From contig NZ_AORY01000004.1 in assembly GCF_000382485.1 (NCBI RefSeq), positions 186,001 to 250,000 of the forward strand: a stretch of 64,000 bases of DNA, read 5' to 3'. Below the pieces are notes generated by a model, which was given only the letters and a program-made list of their open reading frames with translations, ran no database searches and was not told where the DNA came from. The stretch's first letter is position 1, and the number at the start of each line of letters is the position of its first letter. A program made the position numbers and the translations under genes. Of this stretch, positions 1 through 9,199 are shown piece by piece. Source of the stretch: Sphingomonas sp. Mn802worker (GTDB lineage: Bacteria > Pseudomonadota > Alphaproteobacteria > Sphingomonadales > Sphingomonadaceae).

Positions 1-542
1 TCGGGAGAGTTCCAGTCGCGCTGGATGCTGACGCGGCGCCCGTCCTTCAGCTCGAACGTGGCGACATCGATCGCGTTGGCGATGGCGTGTCCCGACCGGC
101 GGGCGGGGCCGCGTGTGCCGACGGTGTTGCGGCAGGCGTAGCTGCCCATGCTGACGATGCGCGACAGTTCGGAGCCGAGGATCTGGTATGCCGCCGGCGC
201 GACGCCGTTGCGCGCCCACGCCGCGAACGCGCGCGCCTCGCCGCAGCGGACCGCGCCCAGGTTTGCGGTCGGCACGCCGATGTCGAGCAGCTTGACCGTG
301 CCGGTCAGCCCGCAGCCCGGGCCGGTCTGCTTGTCGGGCAGCGGTTGAAAGTCGACCCCCATTGCCCGTAGGTCGGCGAAGCAGCGCTGCGTCTCGCGCA
401 CGCTTGGGGCCTCGGTGATGCGCGGCGCGGTTGCAGGTCGTTCGGTTCGGCCGCAGGCGGTGAGCGCGAGCAGCAGCGCAGTTGCAGCAAATGAGTGCCG
501 GCCGCGCGGTGCTCGACGCGGAGACGTAGCACACGCGACCAT
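1..542 (-). CDS. Extensin-like domain lipoprotein, 3-prime end outside window
   Basis: I translated this gene by hand because its stop lies beyond base 1. The ATG at 540-542 opens a protein whose N-terminus has an arginine-rich stretch, a hydrophobic segment and a lipobox-like LLALTAC with the lipidated Cys near residue 30. That suggests an envelope lipoprotein. After a short linker comes ETQRCFADLRAMGVDF, then GPGCGLTG, VKLLDIGVPTANLGAVRCGEA and SMGSYACRNTVG, followed by HAIANAIDVATFELKDGR. The Cys pattern and the HAxANAID motif match the extensin-like C-terminal family (a putative peptidoglycan-linked domain). About 180 residues are visible. The role is inferred from the family only. Confidence 0.75.
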   Translation of the reverse strand, partial: MVACATSPRRAPRGRHSFAATALLLALTACGRTERPATAPRITEAPSVRETQRCFADLRAMGVDFQPLPDKQTGPGCGLTGTVKLLDIGVPTANLGAVRCGEARAFAAWARNGVAPAAYQILGSELSRIVSMGSYACRNTVGTRGPARRSGHAIANAIDVATFELKDGRRVSIQRDWNSP

Positions 543-814
543 TACGCGCTGGATCGCTGCCACCTCTTTTTCGCTACGCACGCTTACACACTTCATGAGT
601 CGGGCGAGTATGCGGCGCAATCCTGCCTGGGTGTTAACGATGACAAAAGCTGCGGCAGGCCGGTGCCCGAGGCGGATGGGTCGTGCTTCTGTGTTAGGTC
701 TGCGCGGAGCAACCCGCACGCTTGACGGTTGACGCCCGCCGCTATTTGCTGCAGCGCGGTCGACGGGCCACGCGGTCCCAACGCCGCGCGTGCTCTCTGT
801 GAGGAGAGTTGACA
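543..814 (+). other. Intergenic leader between the extensin-like gene and serC
   Basis: This 272-bp gap separates divergent genes and must hold both promoters. The serC-proximal part (about 660-800) is very GC-rich and has several short inverted segments, for example GCGCGG near 754 pairing with CCGCGC near 783. A regulatory leader is possible, because serC-serA operons of alphaproteobacteria are known to have a conserved serC RNA motif. I could not confirm that motif by eye. No small ORF here has convincing codon use. Confidence 0.3.
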
Positions 815-1978
815 TTGACTGACACGTTTGCCGCCGACACCATCATTGCGCCTGAACTCGGTGGAACAAAGCCCGCGATCAAGCCGGTACGTCCGCATTT
901 CTCGTCCGGCCCCTGCGCCAAGCCGCCGGGCTACGATCCCGCCAAGCTGGCGACCGACGTGCTCGGTCGCTCGCACCGCTCGAAGCTCGGGAAGCAGCGG
1001 CTGCAATATTGCATCGACCTGATGCGTGAGCTGCTGCGCCTGCCCGACACGCACCGGATCGGCATCGTTCCAGGCTCGGACACCGGCGCGTTCGAGATGG
1101 CGATGTGGACGATGCTCGGCGCACGCCCCGTCACCGCGCTCGCGTGGGAGAGTTTCGGCGAGGGCTGGGTGACCGATGCGGTCAAGCAGCTCAAGATCGA
1201 TCCCACCGTAATCCGCGCCGATTACGGGCAGCTGCCCGACCTTACACAGGTCGATTGGTCGAACGACGTGCTGTTTACCTGGAACGGCACCACCAGCGGC
1301 GTTCGCGTACCGAACGGCGACTGGATCGCGGACGATCGTGAGGGGCTGAGCTTCGCCGACGCAACATCGGGCGTGTTCGCCTACGACCTGCCGTGGGACA
1401 AGATCGACGTCGCGACGTTCAGCTGGCAAAAGGTCCTGGGTGGTGAAGGCGCGCATGGCGTGCTGATCCTTGGGCCGCGCGCGGTCGAGCGGCTGGAGAG
1501 CTACACGCCTGCCTGGCCGCTACCCAAGGTGTTCCGCCTCGTCTCGAAGGGCAAGCTGTCGGAGGGCGTGTTCAAGGGCGAGACGATCAACACGCCGTCG
1601 ATGCTCGCGGTCGAGGACGCGATCTGGTCGCTCGAATGGGCCAAGTCGCTCGGCGCAGGCGGGTTGATCGCGCGCTCCGACGCCAATGCCGCTGCGCTGG
1701 ACCGGATCGTTGCCGAGCGTGAGTGGCTCGGGCATCTGGCGGAGGATCAGGCATCGCGCTCGAAGACCAGTGTCTGCCTGACGGTCGCCGGCGCAGACGA
1801 GGCGCTTATAAAGAAGATGGCGTCGCTTCTCGAGGCCGAGGGCGCCGCGTTCGACATCGCCGGCTATCGCGACGCGCCGCCGGGCCTGCGGATTTGGTGT
1901 GGTGCGACCGTCGATACCGCCGATATCGAGGCGCTCGGCCCCTGGCTCGACTGGGCCTACGCGCACGCGCGCGGCTGA
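815..1978 (+). CDS. serC: Phosphoserine aminotransferase
   Basis: Converts 3-phosphohydroxypyruvate and glutamate to phosphoserine, the second step of serine synthesis (and a pyridoxine-pathway reaction). This is a class V, PLP-dependent aminotransferase of the alphaproteobacterial SerC subgroup, about 387 aa. Visible features: the N-terminal FSSGPCAKPPG segment, GIVPGSDTGAFEMAMW, and SWQKVLGGEGAHG with the likely PLP lysine near residue 206. There are two in-frame TTG codons, at 809 and 815. The GAGGAG at 801-806 is 8 nt from the second but only 2 nt from the first, so 815 is preferred. serA follows 112 bp downstream, giving a serine-biosynthesis pair. Confidence 0.93.
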   Translation: MTDTFAADTIIAPELGGTKPAIKPVRPHFSSGPCAKPPGYDPAKLATDVLGRSHRSKLGKQRLQYCIDLMRELLRLPDTHRIGIVPGSDTGAFEMAMWTMLGARPVTALAWESFGEGWVTDAVKQLKIDPTVIRADYGQLPDLTQVDWSNDVLFTWNGTTSGVRVPNGDWIADDREGLSFADATSGVFAYDLPWDKIDVATFSWQKVLGGEGAHGVLILGPRAVERLESYTPAWPLPKVFRLVSKGKLSEGVFKGETINTPSMLAVEDAIWSLEWAKSLGAGGLIARSDANAAALDRIVAEREWLGHLAEDQASRSKTSVCLTVAGADEALIKKMASLLEAEGAAFDIAGYRDAPPGLRIWCGATVDTADIEALGPWLDWAYAHARG

Positions 1979-2045
1979 CTTCCCACAGGTGGTGAGGGGT
2001 GACCTCACCGATTCAAATCGACACAAGGGTCGGCGCGTGGGGCAG

Positions 2046-2081
2046 CCCCTCACCCCGACCCTCCCCCCGCGGGGGAGAGGG
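2046..2081 (+). repeat. Palindromic GC repeat, copy A (before serA)
   Basis: The sequence is a CCCTCACCCCGACCCTC-type arm, a CCCCGCGGGG centre and a GGAGAGGG arm. It resembles copy C (4079-4119) in the same orientation and copy B (3696-3733) in inverted orientation. Its right arm supplies the purine-rich tract just upstream of the serA ATG, so the hairpin could mask the serA ribosome binding site. It looks like a dispersed REP-like element. Confidence 0.7.
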
Positions 2082-2090
2082 AGTAGAGAC

Positions 2091-3668
2091 ATGCCCAAGG
2101 TACTGATTTCCGACAAGATGGACCCGCGCGCGGCGCAGATTTTCCGTGAACGCGGGGTCGAGGTCGACGAGATCACCGGCAAGACGCCTGACGAGCTGAA
2201 GGCGATCATCGGCGTCTATGACGGCCTCGCGATCCGTTCCTCGACCAAGGTGACTGCCGACATCCTTGAACATGCGACCAACCTGAAGGTTATCGGACGT
2301 GCCGGAATCGGCGTCGACAATGTCGACATTCCCGCGGCGTCGGCGAAGGGTGTGGTCGTGATGAACACGCCGTTCGGCAATTCGATCACGACCGCCGAGC
2401 ACGCCATCGCGCTGATGTTCGCGCTGGCGCGGCAATTGCCCGAGGCGGATGCGTCGACGCAGGCCGGCAAGTGGGAGAAGAACCGCTTCATGGGGGTCGA
2501 GCTGACCTCCAAGACGCTCGGGCTGATCGGCGCGGGCAACATTGGCTCGATCGTCGCCGACCGTGCGCGTGGGTTGAAGATGAAGGTGGTCGCGTTCGAT
2601 CCGTTCCTGACGCCCGAGCGCGCGGTCGAGATCGGCGTCGAGAAGGTGACGCTCGACGAACTGCTCAGCAGAGCCGACTTCATCACGCTCCACACGCCGC
2701 TGACCGATCAGACGCGCAACATCCTGTCGGCGGAAAACATCGCCAAGACCAAGAAGGGTGTGCGGATCATCAACTGCGCGCGCGGCGGGCTGATCGACGA
2801 GGCGGCATTGAAGGACGCGCTCGATAGCGGCCAGGTCGCGGGCGCCGCGCTCGACGTGTTCGTTGAGGAGCCGGCGAAGGCGTCGCCCTTGTTCGGCACG
2901 CCCAATTTCGTCTCCACCCCGCATCTGGGCGCGTCGACCACCGAGGCGCAGGTCAACGTCGCGATCCAGGTCGCCGAGCAGATGGCCGACTATCTCGTGT
3001 CGGGCGGCGTCACCAACGCGCTCAACATGCCGAGCCTGTCGGCGGAGGAAGCGCCCAAGTTGAAGCCGTACATGGCGCTGGCCGAGAAGCTCGGCAGCCT
3101 AGTCGGGCAGCTGTCGACCGGCGCGATCGACCGCATCTCGGTCCATACCGAGGGAGCCGCGGCGGAACTGAACCAGAAGCCGATCACGAGTGCGGTGCTC
3201 GCCGGGTTCCTGCGTACGCAGACCGCGACCGTCAACATGGTCAACGCGCCGCTACTCGCGCGCGACCGCGGCATGGAGGTGCGCGAGATCAGGAGCGAGC
3301 GCGAAGGCGATTACCACACGCTGGTGCGCGTCTCGGTCCGCACCGCGGACGGAGAGCGATCGGTCGTAGGCACGCTGTTCGGCGACGCAGCGCCTCGGCT
3401 GGTCGAGCTGTTCGGGATCAAGGTCGAGGCCGATCTGGCGGGCCCGATGCTATACGTCGTCAACGAGGACGCGCCGGGCTTCATCGGTCGCCTGGGTACG
3501 CTGTTGGGAGAGGCGGGGGTCAACATCGGCACTTTCCACCTCGGCCGGCGTCAGGCGGGTGGCGAGGCGGTGCTGCTGCTCTCGGTCGACGAACGCGTCG
3601 ACGGCGACCTGCTGGCGCGCGTGAAGGCGCTGCCGGGCGTGAAGACCGCGATGGGTCTGACGTTCTGA
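2091..3668 (+). CDS. serA: D-3-phosphoglycerate dehydrogenase
   Basis: Catalyses the first committed step of serine synthesis, oxidising 3-phosphoglycerate with NAD+. The 525-aa length fits the long SerA type: catalytic and Rossmann domains, then an intervening (ASB) domain, then a C-terminal ACT domain. The nucleotide-binding GLIGAGNIGS lies near residues 144-153, the conserved CARGGLIDE follows, and the catalytic His is in STPHLGAST. The C-terminus (LYVVNEDAPGFIGRLGTLL) is the ACT domain, usually the serine feedback site. The frame is open upstream of 2091, but that stretch is repeat-derived; the ATG at 2091 has GGGAG about 8 nt before it and starts the conserved MPKVLISDKMDP. Confidence 0.97.
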   Translation: MPKVLISDKMDPRAAQIFRERGVEVDEITGKTPDELKAIIGVYDGLAIRSSTKVTADILEHATNLKVIGRAGIGVDNVDIPAASAKGVVVMNTPFGNSITTAEHAIALMFALARQLPEADASTQAGKWEKNRFMGVELTSKTLGLIGAGNIGSIVADRARGLKMKVVAFDPFLTPERAVEIGVEKVTLDELLSRADFITLHTPLTDQTRNILSAENIAKTKKGVRIINCARGGLIDEAALKDALDSGQVAGAALDVFVEEPAKASPLFGTPNFVSTPHLGASTTEAQVNVAIQVAEQMADYLVSGGVTNALNMPSLSAEEAPKLKPYMALAEKLGSLVGQLSTGAIDRISVHTEGAAAELNQKPITSAVLAGFLRTQTATVNMVNAPLLARDRGMEVREIRSEREGDYHTLVRVSVRTADGERSVVGTLFGDAAPRLVELFGIKVEADLAGPMLYVVNEDAPGFIGRLGTLLGEAGVNIGTFHLGRRQAGGEAVLLLSVDERVDGDLLARVKALPGVKTAMGLTF

Positions 3669-3695
3669 GGTGAGCGGCGGGGAAGCGGGAAGCAA

Positions 3696-3733
3696 AGCCC
3701 TCTCCCTGATGGGGAGAGGGTTGGGAGAGGGGG
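3696..3733 (-). repeat. Palindromic GC repeat, copy B (left flank of DUF559 gene)
   Basis: The sequence reads AGCCCTCTCCC, a short TGAT turn, GGGGAGAGGGTT and GGGAGAGGGG. It is an inverted copy of the repeat at 4079-4119, with only a few differences and one indel. Its purine-rich end (GGGAGAGGGGGAG) lies 4-5 nt before the GTG of the next gene and can act as that gene's Shine-Dalgarno sequence. Confidence 0.75.
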
Positions 3734-3739
3734 AGCGAC

Positions 3740-4126
3740 GTGTCCACCGGCGAAACGCTTCGACGAGCGAAAGCGATGCGGTTGGAGATGACTCAGCCCG
3801 AACGTGAATTGTGGACCGCCCTGCGCGCCCATCGCTTCAGCGGCGTGAAGTTCAGCCGCCAGGTTCCGATCGGGCCCTTCATCCTCGACTTCGTTGCACG
3901 GTTACGCAAACTCGCGATCGAGGTTGACGGCGACACGCACGCGGGCAACGAGGCGCGTGACGAGCGGCGGACGGCGTGGCTCGAAGAGCAGGGCTATGAT
4001 GTGATCCGGTTCAGCAACGCGGACGTGATGCACAATCTTGAGGGCGTGTTGTTGGCGATCAAGGAAGCGCTCGATGCCGGCCCCTCTCCCAAACCCTCTC
4101 CCCGGCGGGGAGAGGGCTTCCGTTGA
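3740..4126 (+). CDS. DUF559 domain protein (Vsr-like endonuclease fold)
   Basis: A 128-aa protein of the DUF559 family, related in fold to very-short-patch-repair endonucleases. Signature segments: MTQPERELWTALRAHRFSGVKF, then RQVPIGPFILDFVA, LAIEVDGDTHA, and WLEEQGYDVIRFSNADV. The Asp in ILDF and the VDGDTHA acidic cluster are the expected metal-binding nuclease positions. The gene starts with GTG at 3740; the repeat at 3696-3733 provides its ribosome binding site. The last 15 or so residues (GPSPKPSPRRGEG) are encoded by the downstream copy of the same repeat. Its stop overlaps the hisZ ATG by one base. Biological role is unknown; the repeat bracketing suggests it arrived as a unit. Confidence 0.85.
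   Translation: MSTGETLRRAKAMRLEMTQPERELWTALRAHRFSGVKFSRQVPIGPFILDFVARLRKLAIEVDGDTHAGNEARDERRTAWLEEQGYDVIRFSNADVMHNLEGVLLAIKEALDAGPSPKPSPRRGEGFR
4079..4119 (+). repeat. Palindromic GC repeat, copy C (right flank of DUF559 gene)
   Basis: The sequence is CCCCTCTCCCAAACCCTCTC, CCCGGCGGGG and AGAGGGCTT. Its reverse complement matches copy B along about 38 bases. It lies inside the 3-prime end of the DUF559 reading frame, and its right arm (GGGGAGAGGG) is only 10 nt before the hisZ ATG at 4126. Confidence 0.75.
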
Positions 4127-5220
4127 TGACCGCTCTCCTTCCCGAAGGTCTGCGCGATCGGCTGCCGCCGCACGCCGATGCCGCAGCCGCGATCGAGGCG
4201 CGCCTGCTCGCCGCCGTCGGGCTCCACGGCTATGAACGCGTCGACCCGCCGCTGGCCGAATATGCAGAGAGCCTGTCGACTCGCTTAAAGGCCGGCGGAC
4301 TGACCGACGCGGTGCGCTTCGTCGATCCGGTATCACAGCGCACGCTCGCGGTCCGGCCCGACCTGACCGCGCAGGTCGCGCGCGTCGCGGCGACGCGGAT
4401 GGCGCACCACCCGCGCCCGGTGCGGCTCAGTTATGCGGGATCGATCCTGAAACTGCGCGGGGGGCAGCTCTCGCCTGCGCGTGAGCTGCGGCAGATCGGG
4501 GCCGAGCTGATCGGGATGGACTCGGTCGCCGCCGCGCGAGAGGTCGTGACGGTCGCAGTGGAGGCGTTGGAGGCCGCAGGTGTTTCCGGCGTGTCGATCG
4601 ACTTCACGCTGCCCGATCTGGTTGATGCACTCGCGGCCGGGCCACTGCCGGTGGCGCCCGAGCGCTTGGAGCAATTGCGCGACCGGCTCGATGCAAAGGA
4701 CGCCGGCAGCGTCGCGCAACTCGCACCCGATTACCTGCCGCTGATCGAGGCCGCGGGAACGTTCGAGCAGGCACTCGCGCGATTACGGGCGCTTGATACC
4801 TCGGGTGTGCTGGCGTCGCGGCTTAATGGCCTGGCGCATATTGCGCGCGCGGTCGACAACCACGTCGCGCTGACGCTCGACCCGACCGAGCGGCATGGCT
4901 TCGAGTATCAGACCTGGCTCGGCTTCTCGCTGTTCGCGCGCGGCGCAGGCGCGGAGATCGGCCGCGGCGGCACCTACACGATCGTCCACGAGGGCGGCGC
5001 GGAAGAAGCCGCGACCGGCTTCTCGCTCTACGGCGACCGTCTGACGAGCGAGCCTGCACCCGAGCGCCGTCGTCTGTTCCTGCCGCTCGGCACCCCGGCC
5101 GAGGAGGGCGCAGCGATGCGCGCCGCCGGCTGGGTGACCGTTGCAGCGCTGGAGCCGGGCGACACGCCGGAGGCGCAATTATGCACGCACGTCTGGGCGG
5201 GCGAGGTAAGGGCGGCTTAG
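4126..5220 (+). CDS. hisZ: ATP phosphoribosyltransferase regulatory subunit
   Basis: HisZ is a histidyl-tRNA-synthetase paralogue that activates the short form of HisG in the first step of histidine synthesis. The protein is 364 aa, typical of alphaproteobacterial HisZ. Recognisable segments: LPEGLRDRLPPHA at the start, the class II synthetase-like FVDPVSQRTLAVRPDLTAQVARV, and SYAGSILKLRGGQLSPARELRQIGAELIG. The C-terminal anticodon-binding domain of HisS is missing, as expected. The ATG at 4126 shares its A with the stop of the DUF559 gene (TGATG), so translation may be coupled. A TTG one codon earlier is the other possible start. hisG is not in the window. Confidence 0.92.
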   Translation: MTALLPEGLRDRLPPHADAAAAIEARLLAAVGLHGYERVDPPLAEYAESLSTRLKAGGLTDAVRFVDPVSQRTLAVRPDLTAQVARVAATRMAHHPRPVRLSYAGSILKLRGGQLSPARELRQIGAELIGMDSVAAAREVVTVAVEALEAAGVSGVSIDFTLPDLVDALAAGPLPVAPERLEQLRDRLDAKDAGSVAQLAPDYLPLIEAAGTFEQALARLRALDTSGVLASRLNGLAHIARAVDNHVALTLDPTERHGFEYQTWLGFSLFARGAGAEIGRGGTYTIVHEGGAEEAATGFSLYGDRLTSEPAPERRRLFLPLGTPAEEGAAMRAAGWVTVAALEPGDTPEAQLCTHVWAGEVRAA

Positions 5221-5286
5221 GCCGCCATCGTACACGGGCGTTGTCATACCCGGCTTGATGCACGATCATCAGAAGGGAGATAGCTG

Positions 5287-5922
5287 ATGAGCGAGATCGT
5301 GTTGGTGGCGCTTGCCGGCCCCGCGATTATCTATCCAGGGCCAACGCCGATCGGCGATCCTGCCAGGTGGATTGGCCCGTCCGATTATCCGGCTGATGCC
5401 ATCTTCGAGCGCAAGCAGGGCGTCTCGGTTGTTGAAGTCACCGTTGATCCGACAGGCCATGCGGTGCAGTGCAGGGTTCCAGTTGGGAGTGGCAGCGTAT
5501 CGCTTGACAAGACAGCATGTGCAGCCGTTGCGGGGCGGGGATTGTGGCAGCCGACGATCGATCAATCGGGTAAGCCGATCTTCGCAATCTATCGACAGCG
5601 GGTGTCGTGGATGCTTCCGGGGCCGCTTTTCAAGTCGCCCGGCGTTCAATCAGACATGCAGATCGAGGTCGCGAAGCTGCCCGTTTCTGCTGGCGATGCG
5701 ACGGTCGTCGTTCGTCAGATACAGCGCGCGGATGGCAGTCAGGAAAGCTGCGAGGTCGTGCAGCCAAGCCCCTCGCCGGCGCTCAACAGCATCGCATGTA
5801 TCGTTGGCGCGCAGCTGACCGCGACCGCGCCGATCGGCGATGCGGCTGGCCAACGTGTGCGCGGCGCGCGCTGGCGTATGATCGAGTTCGTCGAGAAAGG
5901 TGCCGCACCTCCTTCCAAGTAG
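5287..5922 (+). CDS. TonB C-terminal-like domain protein
   Basis: A 211-aa protein. Its first half has the pattern of a TonB C-terminal module: SDYPADAIFERKQG, VSVVEVTVDPTGHAVQC, LDKTACAAVAGRGLWQPTIDQSG and a closing Y-RQRVSW. The second half (MQIEVAKLP onward) looks like a degenerate second module (SCEVVQPSPSPALNSIACI). There is no clear N-terminal membrane anchor, although residues 3-17 are hydrophobic and could be a weak signal. GGGAGA at 5275-5280 is a reasonable ribosome binding site. It lies between hisZ and purA and is unlikely to share their metabolic role. A periplasmic or envelope role is inferred. Confidence 0.65.
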   Translation: MSEIVLVALAGPAIIYPGPTPIGDPARWIGPSDYPADAIFERKQGVSVVEVTVDPTGHAVQCRVPVGSGSVSLDKTACAAVAGRGLWQPTIDQSGKPIFAIYRQRVSWMLPGPLFKSPGVQSDMQIEVAKLPVSAGDATVVVRQIQRADGSQESCEVVQPSPSPALNSIACIVGAQLTATAPIGDAAGQRVRGARWRMIEFVEKGAAPPSK

Positions 5923-6196
5923 CAAGGCGGGCGTTTGTCGGCTGTCCTACGCTCGCGTCTGGTGGCAGACCGTGAGCGTGCCGTTCGATCCCCTGTCTGC
6001 CCGCTCAACTCGTATTGTTCTGGGCACGCTCTCGCGCGCATATGCGGATGGGTGTAACTTCAGTGACCTTCCACCACTCGGTTGACCCGCCGCGCGCGCA
6101 CGGCTACCCGCGCCGCGGACAATTCGGAACCGTTCGCGCGCCGAGCCCTGTCGAAGGGCGCGCGGACTGCACGCGGCAGGCGGAGTTCTGTATCTC

Positions 6197-7486
6197 ATGG
6201 CGAATGTAGCAGTGGTCGGCGCCCAATGGGGCGACGAGGGCAAGGGCAAGGTCGTTGACTGGCTCGCCGAGCGCGCCGACGTGGTCGTCCGCTTTCAGGG
6301 CGGGCACAACGCGGGCCACACGCTGGTGGTGGGCGAGAACGTTTACAAACTGTCGTTGCTGCCCTCGGGCATCGTACGCGGTACGCCTTCGGTGATCGGG
6401 AACGGCGTCGTGCTCGACCCCTGGGCGCTGCGTGACGAGGTCGGGCGGCTGAGCAAGCAGGGCGTCGTCGCCACGCCCGATACGCTCAGGATCGCGGATA
6501 CCTGCGCGCTGATCCTGCCGTTCCACCGCGATCTTGATGCGCTGCGCGAGGATGCGAGCGGGGCGGGGAAGATCGGCACCACGCGCCGCGGCATCGGCCC
6601 GGCGTACGAGGACAAGGTCGGTCGCCGCGCGCTGCGGGTATGCGATCTTGCGCATCTGGATGACCTTGGACCACAGCTAGACCGCCTGTGCGCGCACCAC
6701 GATGCGTTGCGCGCCGGCTTCGGCGAGGCACCGATCGACCGTGAGCGCCTGCTCGCCGACCTGCGTGAGATCGCCGAGTTCGTGCTCTCGTTCGCAAAGC
6801 CCGTGTGGCGCGACCTGAACGAGGCACGCACGGCGGGTCGCCGCATCCTGTTCGAGGGTGCGCAGGGCGTGTTGCTCGATGTCGATCACGGCACCTACCC
6901 CTATGTCACCTCGTCCAACACGATCGCGGGCACCGCGGCGGGCGGGTCGGGGCTAGGGCCGGCGGCGGTCGGCTTCGTACTCGGCATCGCCAAGGCGTAC
7001 ACCACGCGCGTTGGATCGGGACCGTTCCCGACCGAGCTTGACGACGAGACGGGCGAACGGCTTGGCACGCGCGGCCGCGAGTTCGGCACGGTGACGGGGC
7101 GCAAGCGCCGCTGCGGCTGGTTCGACGCGGTGCTGGTGCGGCAATCGGCGGCGGTCAGCGGCATCACCGGCATCGCGCTCACCAAGCTCGACGTGCTCGA
7201 CGGCTTTGAGACGATCAGCATCTGCACGGGCTACCGGCTGCGTGGGGCCGAGCTCGATTACTACCCCGCGCACGCGAAGGATCAGGCGGAGGTCGAGCCG
7301 ATCTACGAGGTGATGGAGGGATGGTCGGGCTCGACCGCGGGCGCGCGCAGCTGGGCCGATCTGCCGGCACAGGCGATCAAGTACATCCGCCGCGTCGAAG
7401 AGCTGATCCGCTGCCCGGTTGCGCTCGTCTCGACGAGTCCGGAGCGCGAGGATACGATCCTTGTGCGCGATCCGTTCGCCGACTGA
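6197..7486 (+). CDS. purA: Adenylosuccinate synthetase
   Basis: Joins IMP and aspartate using GTP, the first step from IMP to AMP. At 429 aa it has normal length. Visible motifs: the GTP/IMP loop [15 protein letters not shown] at residues 8-22, [46 protein letters not shown] and the C-terminal [14 protein letters not shown]. The ATG at 6197 begins the conserved [14 protein letters not shown] rho-independent terminator follows at 7502. The 274-bp gap before it should contain its promoter, which I cannot place exactly. Confidence 0.97.
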   Translation: MANVAVVGAQWGDEGKGKVVDWLAERADVVVRFQGGHNAGHTLVVGENVYKLSLLPSGIVRGTPSVIGNGVVLDPWALRDEVGRLSKQGVVATPDTLRIADTCALILPFHRDLDALREDASGAGKIGTTRRGIGPAYEDKVGRRALRVCDLAHLDDLGPQLDRLCAHHDALRAGFGEAPIDRERLLADLREIAEFVLSFAKPVWRDLNEARTAGRRILFEGAQGVLLDVDHGTYPYVTSSNTIAGTAAGGSGLGPAAVGFVLGIAKAYTTRVGSGPFPTELDDETGERLGTRGREFGTVTGRKRRCGWFDAVLVRQSAAVSGITGIALTKLDVLDGFETISICTGYRLRGAELDYYPAHAKDQAEVEPIYEVMEGWSGSTAGARSWADLPAQAIKYIRRVEELIRCPVALVSTSPEREDTILVRDPFAD

Positions 7487-7501
7487 TCCGACCGACATAC
7501 G

Positions 7502-7532
7502 AAAAGGCCCGGGCGTGAACCCGAGCCTTTTC
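7502..7532 (+). terminator. Rho-independent terminator, probably bidirectional
   Basis: AAAAGGC at 7502-7508 pairs with GCCTTTT at 7525-7531, and inner CGGG pairs with CCCG around a CGTGAA loop, with one mismatch. It lies between the convergent purA and the - strand gene at 7553 and has A and T tracts on both sides, so it could serve both. Confidence 0.85.
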
Positions 7533-7552
7533 TGATCACACCCTAACGAGGA

Positions 7553-7918
7553 TCAGCGCGGCGTGCTGCCCATCGTGTTCGGCGTCGTGCTCACCGGGTC
7601 GGTCGACGGCGTCATTGTCGAGTCGGTCGTCGACGTGCTCGGGTTCGTGCTGGGCGACGACATCGTGCCCTTGCGCGTGCTGCGGCGCGACGAACGCGTC
7701 GTCGTGGTGGTCGACGGTGTGCTCATGGTCGAGTTGGTCGACATCGTGCTGTCGGTGGTCGGCGACTGCATCGAACCCATGGTGCCGGTCTGGCTGCCCA
7801 TGGAGCCGGTCGTGGTGCCGGTGCCCATCGAGCCACCCGCGGTGCCGCCGGTGGTCTGCGCTGAGGCCAGCGCCGGGAATGCAAGCGCCATTGCGGCGAG
7901 CGGGATCATGTAACGCAT
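7553..7918 (-). CDS. Secreted Ser/Thr/Gly/Met-rich low-complexity protein
   Basis: The 121-aa product starts with a clear signal peptide (MRYMIPLAAMALAFPALASAQ). The rest is almost only Ser, Thr, Gly, Met, Pro and Asn. It contains repeated units such as GSMG, MSTNS, TDSTM and STTTTT, plus a short basic patch (RSSRRSTRKG) in the middle. No catalytic domain is visible. Such proteins are probably disordered and periplasmic or surface-located. The signal peptide and the terminator just behind the gene argue that it is real. Function unknown. Confidence 0.7.
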   Translation of the reverse strand: MRYMIPLAAMALAFPALASAQTTGGTAGGSMGTGTTTGSMGSQTGTMGSMQSPTTDSTMSTNSTMSTPSTTTTTRSSRRSTRKGTMSSPSTNPSTSTTDSTMTPSTDPVSTTPNTMGSTPR

Positions 7919-8119
7919 TTCAGTCTCTCCTTCGTATCGGAAGGCTTAACGAGACGTATCCCAAGATGTTCCGGCTGCTGCGGCCGGTTGGGTGCGCGAC
8001 AAGTCGGATCGAGTAAAATAGACTTACGATCGATTAGTGAAAATCGACGATCATTGCGGGGGTAATTGTACTTCATCGGTACTACCCCGACTACTGCCAT
8101 TATTGCCGTTCCGCGACAA

Positions 8120-9195
<1,076 letters not shown>

Positions 9196-9199
<4 letters not shown>

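Noticed and set aside
809..820. TTGACA near the serC start as a -35 promoter box
   Set aside because: It lies within the start codons of serC and downstream of the ribosome binding site, so it is coincidental.
6136..6160. GAGCCCTGTCGAAGGGC-type short palindrome before purA
   Set aside because: Resembles a repeat common in sphingomonads, but I found only one copy in this window, so I cannot support it as a repeat here.
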